The position numbers were made by a program, and so were the translations under genes. 64,000 nucleotides of DNA, taken from NCBI GenBank assembly GCA_023388055.1, contig JAEWGW010000030.1, forward strand, positions 20,816 through 84,815. The letters run 5' to 3'. This document shows positions 1 to 7,365 of the stretch, one piece after another; position 1 is the first letter of the stretch, and every line of letters begins with the position of its first letter. The stretch comes from Bacillota bacterium (GTDB lineage: Bacteria; Bacillota; Bacilli; Paenibacillales; NBRC-103111). The notes below the pieces were generated by a model. That model was not told the DNA's origin, did no database searches, and saw only the letters and a program-made list of their open reading frames with translations.

Positions 1-104
1 TCTTTTTTTTGGACTCATAAACATCAAATACCTGCGGCTAAATTAGGCTCGTTCTGCGCATCCTACCGGTAAAGACGAATGAATACCCAAGGAGGGATTG
101 TGTA

Positions 105-305
105 ATGGGCAGAAGGCGCCGCGGAGTTATGTCAGAGCAGCTGAAGTACGAGCTGGCGAAGGATTTGGGCTTTTACAATACTGTCCAGCGGGAGGGCTGG
201 GGCGGCATCACCACCAAGGATGCGGGCAATATGGTGAAGCGGGCCATTCAGATGGCGGAGCAGGCAGCCAAGGCACAAGGACAAGGCCAGCCGCCGGTAA
301 GATAA
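105..305 (+). CDS. sspF: Small acid-soluble spore protein, alpha/beta type (SspF-like), 66 aa
   Basis: A DNA-binding spore protein that coats and protects DNA in the forespore. The ORF reads MGRRRRGVMS at the N-terminus, then a helix ending ELAKDLGF, the family core REGWGGITTKDAGNMVKRAI, and a Gln-rich tail. The GWGxI and DAGNMVKRAI blocks are typical of alpha/beta SASPs, and the basic MGRRR start is that of SspF, which sits just before ispE in Bacillus. The start is fixed by GGAGGG at 91-96, eight bases before the ATG. A second ORF starting at 98 in another frame is a shadow. CATCCTA at 59-65 resembles a sigma-G -10, but no convincing -35 was seen. Confidence 0.95.
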   Translation: MGRRRRGVMSEQLKYELAKDLGFYNTVQREGWGGITTKDAGNMVKRAIQMAEQAAKAQGQGQPPVR

Positions 306-330
306 TATAAATCGAATAAAGCGGCACTCC

Positions 331-366
331 AAGCCGGGGCGGTTTTATACGCCTCGGCTTTATTTG
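331..366 (+). terminator. Hairpin after sspF, probable terminator
   Basis: A ten-base stem pairs 331-340 with 351-360 (AAGCCGGGGC / GCCTCGGCTT, one G-U pair) around a T-rich ten-base loop. Only a weak TATTTG tail follows, so termination may be inefficient. Confidence 0.6.
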
Positions 367-408
367 AAGCCCGCCCGATGAACGCCAGATGCTTTTCCCA
401 ACGGGGTT

Positions 409-417
409 TGCTATAAT
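409..417 (+). promoter_or_regulatory. Extended -10 promoter for ispE
   Basis: TGCTATAAT (extended -10, TGn plus perfect TATAAT at 412-417) lies 45 bases before the ispE GTG. No good -35 hexamer is visible, as expected for extended -10 promoters. The same TTTGCTATAAT string occurs before pth. Confidence 0.6.
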
Positions 418-461
418 ATGTAAAGTTGGATCAGGCCGTTATTGAAAGTAGGTGCAGCCTT

Positions 462-1334
462 GTGCGAGTAATGGAAAAAGCCCCAGCCAAAATCAATCTT
501 ACCCTGGACGTGCTGCATAAGCGACCGGACGGTTATCATGAAGTAGAAATGATTATGACCATGGTGGATCTGGCGGACCGGATCGAAATGAAGGGGCTGG
601 ACCGGGATGCCATCATTATCTCCAGTCAGGCGGGGTATATTCCGCTGGATGAGAAGAACCTGGCTTTTCAAGCAGCCAGATTGATCAAGGACCGTTATGA
701 TGTGAAGCAAGGGGTCTATATTCATTTGGATAAAAAAATTCCGGTGGCAGCCGGTCTTGCCGGAGGAAGCAGTGATGCTGCAGCTACGCTTCGGGGGTTG
801 AACCGCCTGTGGCGGCTGGGCATCACCGATGAGGAGCTTCGCACGCTGGGAGCTGAGCTGGGATCAGATGTGCCTTTCTGTGTAACCGGCGGTACTGCCA
901 TTGCCCGCGGCCGCGGCGAAAAGCTGGAGTTTATCGATTCCCCGCCCCAATGCTGGGTGGTGCTGGCCAAGCCCCCCATCAATGTGTCTACCGCAGATGT
1001 GTACGGCAAGCTGAACGCGTCCCGGATTGAGAAGCATCCGGACACGGCGGCTGTAGCGGAGGCCATCCGGAGCAAGGATTACCATAGCCTGTGTGCTGGA
1101 TTAGGCAATGTTTTGGAAGAGGTTACATTATCCTTGTATCCGGAGGTCAAGCAGCTGAAGAACTGTATGGAGCGCCTGGGTGCAGATGGTGTGCTGATGT
1201 CGGGGAGCGGTCCTACGGTTTTTGCCCTTTGCTCCAAGGAAAAGAAGGCTCAGCGGATCTATAACGGGCTGCGTGGCTTCTGCAAGGAAGTTTATGCGGT
1301 AAGGATGCTGACTGGGGAGCATGCCGTCCCTTGA
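462..1334 (+). CDS. ispE: 4-diphosphocytidyl-2-C-methyl-D-erythritol kinase
   Basis: ATP-dependent phosphorylation of CDP-methylerythritol in the cytosolic MEP isoprenoid pathway. GHMP-kinase fold: KAPAKINLTLDV near the N-terminus with the catalytic lysine at K10, the glycine-rich ATP loop PVAAGLAGGSSDAAA at about residues 94-108, GSDVPF with the likely catalytic Asp136, and GSGPTVFAL near residue 250. I chose GTG 462 (MRVMEKAPAKINL) rather than TTG 426: it has AGGTG at 450-454 and matches the usual N-terminus and length (290 aa). Flanking sspF and purR match Bacillus order. Confidence 0.96.
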   Translation: MRVMEKAPAKINLTLDVLHKRPDGYHEVEMIMTMVDLADRIEMKGLDRDAIIISSQAGYIPLDEKNLAFQAARLIKDRYDVKQGVYIHLDKKIPVAAGLAGGSSDAAATLRGLNRLWRLGITDEELRTLGAELGSDVPFCVTGGTAIARGRGEKLEFIDSPPQCWVVLAKPPINVSTADVYGKLNASRIEKHPDTAAVAEAIRSKDYHSLCAGLGNVLEEVTLSLYPEVKQLKNCMERLGADGVLMSGSGPTVFALCSKEKKAQRIYNGLRGFCKEVYAVRMLTGEHAVP

Positions 1335-1388
1335 GATTGGATTCATGCGGGATGTTAGCTGCATGTAAGAAACAATTTCATTGGGAAC

Positions 1389-1439
1389 TTGAATAAATAC
1401 GGACATAAATGATATATTCTCATTATAATATTCGGATTT
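1389..1439 (+). promoter_or_regulatory. purR promoter with two inverted PurBox-like sites
   Basis: TTGAAT 1389-1394 and TATATT 1413-1418 (18-bp spacer) form a promoter; a second -10, TATAAT, is at 1424-1429. AATACGGACAT around 1396-1406 resembles a forward PurBox, and the complement of 1427-1439 reads AAATCCGAATATT, 12 of 13 to the remembered PurBox consensus AWWWCCGAACWWT. The two are inverted, about 19 bp apart. PurR autoregulation is known in B. subtilis; the sites here are inferred. Confidence 0.45.
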
Positions 1440-1474
1440 AAGTGCGGATATGATCTGCAATCGGGGGTGCATGC

Positions 1475-2302
1475 ATGAAAAAGTTAAAGCGAAGCGCAAG
1501 ATTGGTGGAAATGACGCAATACTTGCTGTTTCGCCCCCATACGTTGATTCCGCTGACAACCTTTGCTGAACGGTATAATTCGGCCAAGTCGTCCATCAGC
1601 GAGGATTTGGCCATCATCAAGGAAGTGTGTGAATCGGAAGGGCTGGGGGATCTTCAGACATTGGCCGGAGCCGCCGGCGGGGTAAGATTTATTCCGAAGG
1701 TTTCCAAGGCGCAGTCGGAGATTTTCATGGTGGATATATGCAGGCAGCTGGAGCAGCCGGAGCGGGTTCTGCCAGGCGGATATATGTATATGTCCGACCT
1801 GCTGGGCCGTCCGATGATTCTGAATGAAATCGGCAAGATGTTTGCAACCGCTTTTGCCGGACGGGATATCGATGTGGTGATGACGGTGGAAACCAAGGGA
1901 ATCCCGCTGGCGTATGCCACGGCTACGTTCCTGAACCTGCCGGTGGTGATTGTGCGCCGGGACAACAAGGTGACGGAAGGCTCCGCCGTAAGCATTAACT
2001 ACGTGTCGGGCTCCAACAAGCGGATCCAGACTATGTCTCTTTCGAGACGGGCGTTGAAGGAAGAAGCCAAGGTATTGATTATCGATGACTTCATGCGTGC
2101 AGGCGGTACCATTCACGGTATGATGGACCTTCTTTCGGAGTTCCGGGCAACAGTGAAGGGTGTAGGGGTATTTGTGGATTCCGATGAGGTAGAGGAGCAC
2201 TTGGTGGAGGATTACATCTCCCTTGCCCGTCTGACCCATGTGGATTCGCGGAGCAAGCAGGTGAAGGTGGTCTTAGGCAATTATTTTGAATCGGATCAGT
2301 AA
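1475..2302 (+). CDS. purR: Pur operon repressor PurR
   Basis: Represses purine synthesis and transport genes and is relieved by PRPP. An N-terminal winged helix (residues about 1-75, KKLKRSARLVEMTQYL onward) precedes a type I phosphoribosyltransferase-like domain with the PRPP loop VLIIDDFMRAGGT at about 200-212. That motif is retained for effector binding although PurR has no transferase activity. At 275 aa it is close to the 285 aa of B. subtilis PurR. GGGGGTG precedes the ATG at 1475. It lies between ispE and ridA as in Bacillus. Confidence 0.96.
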   Translation: MKKLKRSARLVEMTQYLLFRPHTLIPLTTFAERYNSAKSSISEDLAIIKEVCESEGLGDLQTLAGAAGGVRFIPKVSKAQSEIFMVDICRQLEQPERVLPGGYMYMSDLLGRPMILNEIGKMFATAFAGRDIDVVMTVETKGIPLAYATATFLNLPVVIVRRDNKVTEGSAVSINYVSGSNKRIQTMSLSRRALKEEAKVLIIDDFMRAGGTIHGMMDLLSEFRATVKGVGVFVDSDEVEEHLVEDYISLARLTHVDSRSKQVKVVLGNYFESDQ

Positions 2303-2358
2303 ATGGCAATGTGGGTGATGAACCCGCCTTGCCGGCTGACCGCCGGAAGGAGACAAGC

Positions 2359-2754
2359 ATGACTATGGTCAAAATTGTTGCGACAGCAGAAGCTCCTGCT
2401 GCCATCGGGCCGTATTCCCAGGCTGTAATTGCAGGCGATATGGTGTATACCTCGGGGCAAATTCCCCTTCGTCCGGACGGAACCCTTCTGGAAGGCGGCA
2501 TTGCCGAACAGGCCGAGCAGGTGCTGAAGAACCTGGCGGCAGTGCTGCAGGAGGCCGGATCGGGGTTGACCCAAGTGGTCAAAACCACTGTGTTTCTGAA
2601 GGATATGAACCAGTTTGCAGAGTTCAATGCAGTGTACGGTTCCTTCTTCACGGATCACAAGCCGGCACGTTCTACCGTAGAGGTTGCACGCCTGCCGAAG
2701 GATGTTCTTGTCGAAATAGAATGCATCGCGTTGAGAAATGTCGAAATAGTTTAA
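2359..2754 (+). CDS. ridA: RidA family reactive imine/enamine deaminase (YabJ)
   Basis: Hydrolyses reactive enamines and imines such as 2-aminoacrylate to 2-ketoacids in the cytosol. The 131-residue protein has the family signatures IGPYSQAV near the N-terminus, YTSGQIPL in the middle, and a C-terminal RSTVEVARLPKDVLVEIE block with the conserved arginine that holds the substrate carboxylate. Start ATG 2359 has AAGGAG at 2347-2352, six bases upstream; an earlier in-frame start at 2311 has no ribosome site. It follows purR by 56 bp and is probably cotranscribed. Confidence 0.95.
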   Translation: MTMVKIVATAEAPAAIGPYSQAVIAGDMVYTSGQIPLRPDGTLLEGGIAEQAEQVLKNLAAVLQEAGSGLTQVVKTTVFLKDMNQFAEFNAVYGSFFTDHKPARSTVEVARLPKDVLVEIECIALRNVEIV

Positions 2755-2800
2755 GTTGTACAAATATTTTTAAAAAAACCTTTTTTTTAAGCACAAAAAA

Positions 2801-2827
2801 GAAGGATTTTCCCAGCTGTTGTGGAAA
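2801..2827 (+). promoter_or_regulatory. Sigma-H-like promoter for spoVG
   Basis: GAAGGATTT at 2801-2809 fits the remembered sigma-H -35 (RnAGGAWWW). After an 11-base spacer, GTGGAAA at 2821-2827 fits the -10 (RnnGAAT) at all but the last base. spoVG is a classical sigma-H gene in B. subtilis. The same -35 and spacer length recur upstream of hup at 31806. Confidence 0.6.
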
Positions 2828-2870
2828 TATACAGCAAGTCCTGCTTAAAAAAAAGGTGGTGAACGTAAAC

Positions 2871-3155
2871 GTGCAAATTACTGATGTCAGACTCCGCCGC
2901 GTGAATTCCGAAGGAAGAATGAAGGCCATCGCCTCCATTACCATCGACAACGAATTCGTCGTGCACGACATTCGCGTTATTGACGGAAATAACGGAATGT
3001 TCGTTGCTATGCCCAGCAAGCGGACTCCCGACGGAGAGTTTCGGGATATCGCTCATCCCATCTCTTCCGCCACCCGGGAAAAAATTCAGGCAGCCGTTCT
3101 GGCTGAATACGAAAGAGCCGCTGTCGAGGAAGAAGTCATGGAAGAGGGAGCATAA
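2871..3155 (+). CDS. spoVG: Septation/sporulation regulator SpoVG
   Basis: A small RNA/DNA-binding regulator affecting asymmetric septation and cortex formation. The 94-aa product begins (GTG)QITDVRLRRVNSEGRMKA and carries the nearly invariant core HDIRVIDGNNGMFVAMPSKR and the GEFRDIAHPI segment, with an acidic C-terminus. Start GTG 2871 is preceded by AAAGGTGGTGA at 2852-2861; a GTG at 2859 falls inside that Shine-Dalgarno and is unlikely. The gene has its own sigma-H-like promoter just upstream and ends before a terminator. Confidence 0.96.
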   Translation: MQITDVRLRRVNSEGRMKAIASITIDNEFVVHDIRVIDGNNGMFVAMPSKRTPDGEFRDIAHPISSATREKIQAAVLAEYERAAVEEEVMEEGA

Positions 3156-3173
3156 AATAACCGCATTTTCCGT

Positions 3174-3201
3174 GGGAGCCTCAGGGGCTCTCTTTTCTTT
3201 T
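3174..3201 (+). terminator. Terminator after spoVG
   Basis: GGGAGCC at 3174-3180 pairs with GGCTCTC at 3186-3192 (one G-U) across a five-base loop, followed by TTTTCTTTT. Confidence 0.75.
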
Positions 3202-3252
3202 GCCGGAAAGTAGGATATATTCATATTGGAATTTATGATGGAGATGATAAAT

Positions 3253-4644
3253 TTGAACATACTCAGTATTGTCCTGGCAGCGGGTAAGGGCAAACGGATG
3301 AAGTCGAGGCTGTATAAGGTGCTTCACCCCGTTTGTGGTCAACCGATGGTCGGCCATGTTCTGGATGCCGTTGAAGGGCTCGGCGCTACCCGCCATGTAG
3401 TCGTGGTTGGCCATGGCAGCGAAGAGGTCAAGGCCTATTTGGGCAGCCGGGCGGAGTTCGTGATGCAGGAAGAGCAGCTGGGCACCGGCCACGCTGTGCT
3501 CCAGGCAGCTCCTTTGCTGGAAAAAGAGGAAGGCATCACAATTGTTGTCTGTGGCGATACTCCGCTGGTCATGGAGGAAACCCTGCGCAAGATGATTGAG
3601 GTGCATGGGCAATCCGGAGCTGCGGCCACCGTACTGACTGCGGAGCTAACGGATCCCACCGGATACGGCCGGGTGATCCGCAGCGGTGACGGGCAGGTTA
3701 TGGGGATCGTGGAGCAGAAGGATTGTACGCCGGAGCAGGCCTTGGTGAAGGAGATCAACACCGGTACATACTGCTTCGACAACCAGAAGCTGTTTGCGGC
3801 ATTGGGCCGGGTTACGAACAACAATGCGCAAAATGAGTATTATCTCACGGATGTGATCCGGATTCTGCAGGAGGACGGACATCAGGTAGCGGCCTGGCAG
3901 ACAACGGATCCGGCGGAAGCCATCGGGGTTAATGACCGGGTGGCATTGTCAGAGGCGGAGCGGCTGATGCGGGAGCGCATTGTGCGCGGACTGATGCTGG
4001 ATGGCGTAACGGTAACGGACCCGGCTCATACGTATGTGGAGAAGGGTGTGTCCATCGGGGCGGATACGGTGCTGCTCCCCGGTTGTGTGCTGAAGGGCAA
4101 AACCGTCATCGGTGAGGACTGTGTCATCGGCCCCAATGTGGAAATGACCGATTCCGTGGTAGGCAACGGTGTGCACATCAAACAATCCGTGCTGCTGGAA
4201 GCCAAAACCGGCAACGATGTAAATATCGGGCCGTTCGCGTATCTGCGCCCGGGTGCGGACCTGGCGGATGGTGTGAAGGTAGGGGACTTTGTAGAAATTA
4301 AGAATGCCGTTATCGGCGAAGGCAGCAAGGTTCCCCATTTGAGCTACGTCGGGGATGCCACTGTGGGCAGCCATACCAACATCGGATGTGGTGTCATTAC
4401 GGCCAACTATGACGGCTTCAACAAATCCCGTACAGAAATCGGCAGCAATGCCTTTATTGGCAGCAATGTGAATCTGATTGCGCCGGTGCGGGTAGGCGAC
4501 GGTGCGTTTGTGGTGGCTGGCTCCACCATTACCCATGAGGTGCCGGACAATGATTTGGCCATCGCCCGGGTTCGCCAGGTGAACAAGGAAGGTTATGCGG
4601 AGAAGCTGCGCAACAAGTTTAAGGCCAAGAAGGAAAAGAAGTAG
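3253..4644 (+). CDS. glmU: Bifunctional GlcNAc-1-phosphate uridyltransferase / GlcN-1-phosphate acetyltransferase
   Basis: Makes UDP-N-acetylglucosamine for peptidoglycan and teichoic acid. The N-terminal nucleotidyltransferase half carries LAAGKGKRMKS at residues about 7-17, VCGDTPLV and the uridyl-binding EQLGTGHAV. From about residue 255 a left-handed beta-helix of hexapeptide repeats carries the acetyltransferase site (PFAYLRPGA, GDFVEIKNA, HLSYVGDA, NYDG). I prefer TTG 3253 (MNILSIVLAAG): it has GGAG at 3240-3243 and gives 463 aa, the normal length. ATG 3235 and 3244 are in frame but lack a clear ribosome site. Upstream of prs as in Bacillus. Confidence 0.96.
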   Translation: MNILSIVLAAGKGKRMKSRLYKVLHPVCGQPMVGHVLDAVEGLGATRHVVVVGHGSEEVKAYLGSRAEFVMQEEQLGTGHAVLQAAPLLEKEEGITIVVCGDTPLVMEETLRKMIEVHGQSGAAATVLTAELTDPTGYGRVIRSGDGQVMGIVEQKDCTPEQALVKEINTGTYCFDNQKLFAALGRVTNNNAQNEYYLTDVIRILQEDGHQVAAWQTTDPAEAIGVNDRVALSEAERLMRERIVRGLMLDGVTVTDPAHTYVEKGVSIGADTVLLPGCVLKGKTVIGEDCVIGPNVEMTDSVVGNGVHIKQSVLLEAKTGNDVNIGPFAYLRPGADLADGVKVGDFVEIKNAVIGEGSKVPHLSYVGDATVGSHTNIGCGVITANYDGFNKSRTEIGSNAFIGSNVNLIAPVRVGDGAFVVAGSTITHEVPDNDLAIARVRQVNKEGYAEKLRNKFKAKKEKK

Positions 4645-4799
4645 GGCCTGTGCTGGTAGTGTGCTGGATTGAAGGGGCATTATAGGAGAGCGGAGCGTAT
4701 CAGGATTTGGCCAAATTCAGGATGTGCTCCCATTATAATGGCTCTGTAGCAAGATTATCCTGTGGTTTTGCCGGAATCGCAGAGGCTATAATGCTAATG

Positions 4800-4969
4800 T
4801 GCAGTTAATTTGTCCCAAAGAGGTTCATTTTATGGTTTTAACTGCAAAAATGCAGTTAATGGGGTCTATATTCCCGGAAACGGCAGGTTGTGGGGGAAAT
4901 AACTGCACTTTTGCAGTTGCCACCCCGCTGATCAGGTAATCTGTTTCGATTAGCTGCACTTTTGCAGTT
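4800..4969. repeat. Cluster of AACTGCA/TGCAGTT palindromes in the 465-bp glmU-prs gap
   Basis: No gene was found between 4645 and 5109. Instead there are three small palindromes: TTAACTGCA/TGCAGTTAA at 4838-4846 and 4851-4859; AACTGCA/TGCAGTT at 4901-4907 and 4912-4918 with loop CTTT; and AGCTGCA/TGCAGTT at 4952-4958 and 4963-4969 with the same loop. A lone half TGCAGTTAA lies at 4800-4808. A TATAAT at 4787-4792 has no good -35. Confidence 0.75.
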
Positions 4970-5012
4970 CGTTCTTTTTGGGAACCGCGGATTGGTCCTG
5001 CTGTAGTGGTAG

Positions 5013-5102
5013 TTATGCTTACGATGTCAGTTTTTGCGAGAGCAAAAACTCAAAGATTATGCTTACGAAGCCGGCTTCCCCAAAGGGAAGCCCTTAGGAG
5101 GA
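5013..5102 (+). repeat. Two tandem leader hairpin units, the second ending in the prs ribosome binding site
   Basis: TTATGCTTACGA occurs at 5013-5024 and 5057-5068, a 44-bp period. Each copy is followed by a perfect hairpin: AGTTTTTGC/GCAAAAACT (5029-5037, 5042-5050, loop GAGA) and GGCTTCCC/GGGAAGCC (5073-5080, 5085-5092). The second unit runs straight into CTTAGGAGGA, the prs Shine-Dalgarno. The same design precedes hslO. Confidence 0.75.
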
Positions 5103-5109
5103 ACTGTTT

Positions 5110-6060
5110 GTGTCATACTTAGATCCGAAGTTGAAGATTTTTACCTGTAACTCCAATCCCAAGCTGGCGGAGGAGATTGCCTCCTACATCGGCGTAACCT
5201 TGGGGGATTCCGAGGCGCTGCAATTCGCGGATGGTGAAGTGCGCATCAAGCTGAATGAAAGTGTGCGGGGCTGCGATGTATTCGTCATCCAGTCCACCTG
5301 TCTGCCCGTTAACGATAACCTGATGGAGCTGCTGGTTATGGTGGACGCTCTGCGCCGCGCCTCCGCCAACAGCATCAACGTGGTGATTCCATACTACGGC
5401 TATGCGCGTCAGGATCGGAAAGCCCGCTCCCGCGACCCCATCACCGCCAAGCTGGTGGCGAAGATGATCGAAACCGCAGGTGCGGACCGGGTAATCAGCA
5501 TGGATCTGCATGCTACACAAATTCAGGGCTTCTTCGATATTCCCGTGGATCATCTGTTGGGCAATCCGATTCTCGGCAAGTATTTCCGCAACAAGGCCCT
5601 TCCCAATATTACCGTTGTTTCCCCCGACCATGGCGGCGTTGTACGCGCCCGCAGATTGGCGGATTATTTGTCTGCGCCTCTGGCTATTATCGATAAACGC
5701 CGTCCGGAGCCGAATGTCTCTGAGGTGATGAATATCATCGGCGACATCAAGGGCCGCACCGCTATCCTGGTGGACGATATCATCGATACTGCGGGCACCA
5801 TGGTGCTGGCAGCCAATGCTCTGATGGAATACGGCGCATCCGAAGTATATGCCTGCTCCACCCATCCGGTATTGTCCGGACCGGCAATGGATCGTATTGC
5901 CAATTCCCCGCTGAAGGAATTGGTTGTGACCAACACCATTCCACTGCACCATACCAATCCTTCGGAGAAGATCCGGGTGCTGTCCGTTGCGCCGACCATC
6001 GGCGAAGCGATCATCCGGATTCACGAGCAGCTGCCCATCAGCAAGCTGTTCGAGGAATAA
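5110..6060 (+). CDS. prs: Ribose-phosphate pyrophosphokinase (PRPP synthase)
   Basis: Forms PRPP from ribose-5-phosphate and ATP, feeding purine, pyrimidine, NAD, His and Trp synthesis. At 316 aa it is the standard class I length. Visible motifs are the ATP loop PYYGYARQDRKARSRDPI at about 97-114, SMDLHATQIQGFF with the catalytic histidine, VVSPDHGGVVRARR, and the PRPP loop ILVDDIIDTAGTM near residue 220. The GTG start has AGGAGGA at 5096-5102. The upstream leader is a tandem hairpin repeat. Its product is also the effector of PurR encoded nearby. Confidence 0.97.
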   Translation: MSYLDPKLKIFTCNSNPKLAEEIASYIGVTLGDSEALQFADGEVRIKLNESVRGCDVFVIQSTCLPVNDNLMELLVMVDALRRASANSINVVIPYYGYARQDRKARSRDPITAKLVAKMIETAGADRVISMDLHATQIQGFFDIPVDHLLGNPILGKYFRNKALPNITVVSPDHGGVVRARRLADYLSAPLAIIDKRRPEPNVSEVMNIIGDIKGRTAILVDDIIDTAGTMVLAANALMEYGASEVYACSTHPVLSGPAMDRIANSPLKELVVTNTIPLHHTNPSEKIRVLSVAPTIGEAIIRIHEQLPISKLFEE

Positions 6061-6182
6061 ATTTTAGGCCTACGGTCTAGTCAAGGGTTGGAATCCTTCC
6101 AAAACGGGCAATCTAGTGAAAGACGCACAGGAAAAAAGCGGCTTAACTTGAAAACCGTTTAAGGGAGGCTCTACCAATAATT

Positions 6183-6815
6183 ATGGCTATATCGTTGCAG
6201 GCTCAAACCAGAGGCAATCTGACCAAATCCGGTGTAAAGCATCTCCGTTCCTCCGGCAGTGTTCCGGGAGTGGTATACGGCAAGAATATCGGCTCCGTCA
6301 TGGTAACGGTGGATAACCGGGAGCTGTCGGCTCTCTTGAGGTCCCATGCCAACGGGATTATCGAGCTGGAGCTGGGCAGCTCGGGCAAACAGACGGTGAT
6401 GGTTCAGGATGTGCAGCGGGACCCGCTGAACAGCAATCTGCTGCATATTGATTTTCACCAGATTAATATGAATGAGCCGGTCCGTACGGAGGTTACGCTG
6501 GACTTCGTCGGCGATTCCAAGGGTGAAGAGGAAGGCGGTTTGCTGCAGATTCAGCTTCACCAGGTTGAGGTGCGCTGTCTTCCGGCTGCAATCCCTGCCT
6601 CCATTGCGGTGGATGTGACCCGGCTGGATATGGGGGATACCATTACCGCCGGAGAATTGCAGATGCCGGCAGGTGTGGAGCTCAAAACCCATAAGGATGA
6701 AGTGGTGGTGACGATTCTGGCGCCGCAGAAGGAAGTGGAGGAAACTTCGGCAGAACCCTCCGCCAAGGATGCGGTTCCTGCCAAAGCTGCCAAAAACGCG
6801 GAGCCTGTCACCTGA
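6183..6815 (+). CDS. rplY: 50S ribosomal protein L25/general stress protein Ctc
   Basis: Binds 5S rRNA in the large subunit; the Ctc form carries an extra C-terminal domain. The N-terminal L25 domain (about 1-95) has LRSSGSVPGVVYGKN and the RDPLNSNLLHIDFHQINM block. The TL5/Ctc beta-domain follows to about residue 185, then an Ala/Lys/Glu-rich tail. Length 210 aa fits. The SD-like AGGGAGG at 6162-6168 is 14 bases from the ATG, unusually far, but no nearer in-frame start codon is plausible. I saw no sigma-B promoter, although ctc is sigma-B controlled in B. subtilis. Confidence 0.93.
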   Translation: MAISLQAQTRGNLTKSGVKHLRSSGSVPGVVYGKNIGSVMVTVDNRELSALLRSHANGIIELELGSSGKQTVMVQDVQRDPLNSNLLHIDFHQINMNEPVRTEVTLDFVGDSKGEEEGGLLQIQLHQVEVRCLPAAIPASIAVDVTRLDMGDTITAGELQMPAGVELKTHKDEVVVTILAPQKEVEETSAEPSAKDAVPAKAAKNAEPVT

Positions 6816-6841
6816 CACCAGGTTCTCTTATAAGCAAAATG

Positions 6842-6870
6842 GAGCGGGCGCAGTAGGCGTCCGCTCTTTT
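6842..6870 (+). terminator. Terminator after ctc
   Basis: GAGCGG at 6842-6847 pairs with CCGCTC at 6861-6866, and the inner bases GCGC/GGCGT extend the stem. TTTTG follows. Confidence 0.75.
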
Positions 6871-6876
6871 GTGTTG

Positions 6877-7051
6877 GGTGAATCCGTATTTAAAGTTCAA
6901 CATTCACTACCGGGATAGGCTTGGCTTGGAAGCTCAAACACGTTTTGTCGGCTTTGATTTTATTGGGTTATTTAAGGTATCAAAGCCACCAAAAAACTCG
7001 CCCTCAAGCCAACCTATCCCTCCCGCTCATGTTGTTGAATAGGGATTCACC
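6877..7051. repeat. 175-bp imperfect palindrome, MITE-like
   Basis: The ends are GGTGAATCC (6877-6885) and GGATTCACC (7043-7051), perfect inverted copies. Inward the arms keep matching: GTTCAACA with TGTTGAAT, GGGATAGG with CCTATCCC, CTTGGCTTG with CAAGCCAAC, and GGCTTTGAT (6950-6958) with ATCAAAGCC (6979-6987). A 20-base apex remains. Transcribed, it would form one long interrupted stem. It codes for nothing obvious and fills most of the gap between the ctc terminator and the reverse ORF at 7076. Confidence 0.7.
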
Positions 7052-7075
7052 AAAACCACTCCGCCAGACAGACTC

Positions 7076-7276
7076 CTAGTAGCCCGGTCTGGATACAAAG
7101 CGGTAGACATTCCTGGTGTAATACACCGGACCGATCCGGATAAAGTGCGGCGAGATACCGCTTACAAGACCAATGTCCGCATGTTGGGCCCCCATATAAA
7201 CCTGCACGGGGATTTCATGCTCCATATGGTGAAGAAAGTGAATATCCTGGGTCAGAATCTGACCGAAGAGGTACAT
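7076..7276 (-). CDS. Small hypothetical protein, 66 aa, function unknown
   Basis: I do not recognise this protein. On the reverse strand, ATG 7276 is preceded by GAAGGAG at 7286-7292, about ten bases upstream, giving a product that starts MYLFGQILTQDIHFLHHMEH and ends VYYTRNVYRFVSRPGY. It is rich in aromatic residues and histidine, with no signal peptide or membrane segment. An upstream ATG at 7321 in the same frame is possible but has no ribosome site. It lies convergent to ctc and divergent from pth, with the 175-bp palindrome just past its 3' end. Coding status rests on the ribosome site and the protein-like composition, so it is moderately uncertain. Confidence 0.5.
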   Translation of the reverse strand: MYLFGQILTQDIHFLHHMEHEIPVQVYMGAQHADIGLVSGISPHFIRIGPVYYTRNVYRFVSRPGY

Positions 7277-7365
7277 AGGCGGATGCTCCTTCGAGGAGTA
7301 TGTTGGCAAAGTAGGGCCCACAGGAAAGACAAAACGAAAGGGAACATAGTTTGCAGCAACCGAAA

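Noticed and set aside
6100..6182. Sigma-B promoter for ctc
   Set aside because: GTTTAA and GGGAGG are adjacent rather than 12-14 bp apart; no valid pair was seen.
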